A stretch of DNA of 64,000 nucleotides from Clostridiales bacterium (lineage in GTDB: Bacteria; Bacillota; Clostridia; Lachnospirales; Lachnospiraceae), in the NCBI GenBank assembly GCA_021204025.1, contig JAJQAC010000066.1, positions 1 to 64,000 on the forward strand. Reading direction: 5' to 3'. Below the pieces are notes generated by a model, which searched no databases, was not told where the DNA came from, and was given only the letters and a program-made list of their open reading frames with translations. Made by a program: the position numbers and the translations under genes. Below are positions 63,290-64,000 of the stretch, piece by piece. Each line of letters starts with the position of its first letter. Positions within the stretch are counted from its first letter, which is position 1.

Positions 63290-64000
63290 TTATACGATCA
63301 TCTCATTCTTTATGATACGCTCCGGATTCTTTCTGATCAGAAGATCTAAGGTGCCGGCATCGATATGCCTGCTAAGCCATGCCATCGCTTCCGTAATCGC
63401 CGGAGGTCGGAAATCCAGCCGATGCATATCACTCCCCAGCATATGAATATGCCCCTCCAGGATCTGCCTGCGGCACCACCGGGTCTGCCGGTCAAAAAGT
63501 CCTCCGACCAGACTCTCATAATTCATCTGCATCTTACTGCCGCAGTGGATCAGCTCCTCTGTCTTCCCTTTCTCATACAGACAGGGATAACGCTCGAGAT
63601 GCGCCAGAATCGGGATATAGCCCGCGTCAAGCAACCGGCGCTGCCCCCGACACAGTACAGAAAAGGGAACTGCCACATCATACTCGACCAGCACATACCT
63701 GCTCCCTGCCATCGGTAATCCCTGTCTCCGTCTTAACCGTTCAGGAAGCTCCTCATGATAATACGTCTCCTGACCAACAAAGATCCGAAAACCCGGATGA
63801 TCCTCCCGGAACTGCTCCTCCAGACGGGCCGCCAGTTCCTCGTAACCGCGATTCTCACCATTCCTGGAGTAATGAGGCGTCGCGATCACGGCACGTACGC
63901 CCTGTCCATATGCCATATCCAGAAGTCTCAGCGACTCCTCCATATCACGGGAGCCATCATCCACCCCAGGCAGGATATGCGCATGGACATCAATGATATC
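63290..64000 (-). CDS. CpsB/CapC family tyrosine phosphatase (PHP fold), N-terminus cut by window
   Basis: The frame is open to the window edge at 64000, where it reads DIIDVHAHILPGVDDG, the N-terminal PHP metal motif. So only the first few residues are missing. Further motifs are ATPHYSRN, a GQETYY region, AHLERYP and MLGSDMHRLDFRPP. CpsB dephosphorylates the tyrosine tail of CpsD, completing the capsule-control set with CpsC and LCP genes downstream. Confidence 0.92.
   Translation of the reverse strand, partial: DIIDVHAHILPGVDDGSRDMEESLRLLDMAYGQGVRAVIATPHYSRNGENRGYEELAARLEEQFREDHPGFRIFVGQETYYHEELPERLRRRQGLPMAGSRYVLVEYDVAVPFSVLCRGQRRLLDAGYIPILAHLERYPCLYEKGKTEELIHCGSKMQMNYESLVGGLFDRQTRWCRRQILEGHIHMLGSDMHRLDFRPPAITEAMAWLSRHIDAGTLDLLIRKNPERIIKNEMIV

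Overview
The window looks like chromosomal core sequence from a spore-forming, anaerobic gut Firmicute, most likely a Lachnospiraceae member (inference). Support comes from the sporulation genes spoIVA, yqfC and yqfD, an SleB-type cortex hydrolase and a SpoIID-like protein. It also comes from the Firmicutes-typical order ylxM-ffh-rpsP-khpA-rimM-trmD-rplS-lepB-ylqF-rnhB-yraN, a CpsA/B/C/D capsule-control set, an ATP-type PEP carboxykinase and archaeal-type LeuC/LeuD proteins. Most genes lie on the minus strand. No CRISPR array, prophage, insertion sequence or rRNA operon was seen.

Layout. 1-1522: AAA-ATPase/nuclease-like gene, cut by the left edge. 1743-5091: orphan LacI regulator, then a Y-family polymerase with its YolD partner. 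5176-11400: ybeY-phoH-yqfD-yqfC, rpsU, alaS and a 42-residue membrane protein. 11569-15340: rnhA, a beta-CASP metallo-hydrolase and spoIVA. 15505-20258: branched-chain amino acid uptake system livJHMGF. 20440-24796: DUF512 radical-SAM gene-der-plsY-gpsA. 24937-26148: long-form Prs. 26171-33954: pgeF and the ribosome/secretion block up to ffh-ylxM. 34124-35714: tRNA-Val and pyrBI. 35827-41229: carD, pckA, a pectinesterase, a cortex hydrolase and ybaK. 41249-46722: ilvH, ilvC and two leuDC-type pairs. 46848-50199: ZIP transporter, acylphosphatase, an EFR1-type ferredoxin, a small hypothetical and an AEC transporter. 50290-57648: SpoIID-like protein, hflX, a TPR protein, dut, scpB, scpA, a phosphoesterase and an HAD hydrolase. 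57666-64000: DD-carboxypeptidase, a serine-rich secreted protein and the capsule-control genes, cut by the right edge.

How genes work together. Uptake (liv) and synthesis (ilvH, ilvC, leuCD-like) of branched-chain amino acids are both present, but ilvB, leuA and leuB are not. Several operons couple ribosome biogenesis to protein export (ffh, rpsP, rimM, trmD, rplS, lepB, ylqF). The capsule genes form the usual phosphatase/adaptor/kinase/attachment set.

The most interesting non-coding signal is a family of structured intergenic repeats of about 75-90 bp. Five copies occur: two convergent after pckA, two in tandem between ilvC and the leuDC-like genes, and one between the capsule phosphatase and chain-length genes. 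All share a hairpin, a second stem capped by a short-loop hairpin, and a one-sided bulge with an ATTCC or ATTTCC box. Paired positions change together between copies. I cannot assign it to a known RNA or repeat family from the sequence alone.
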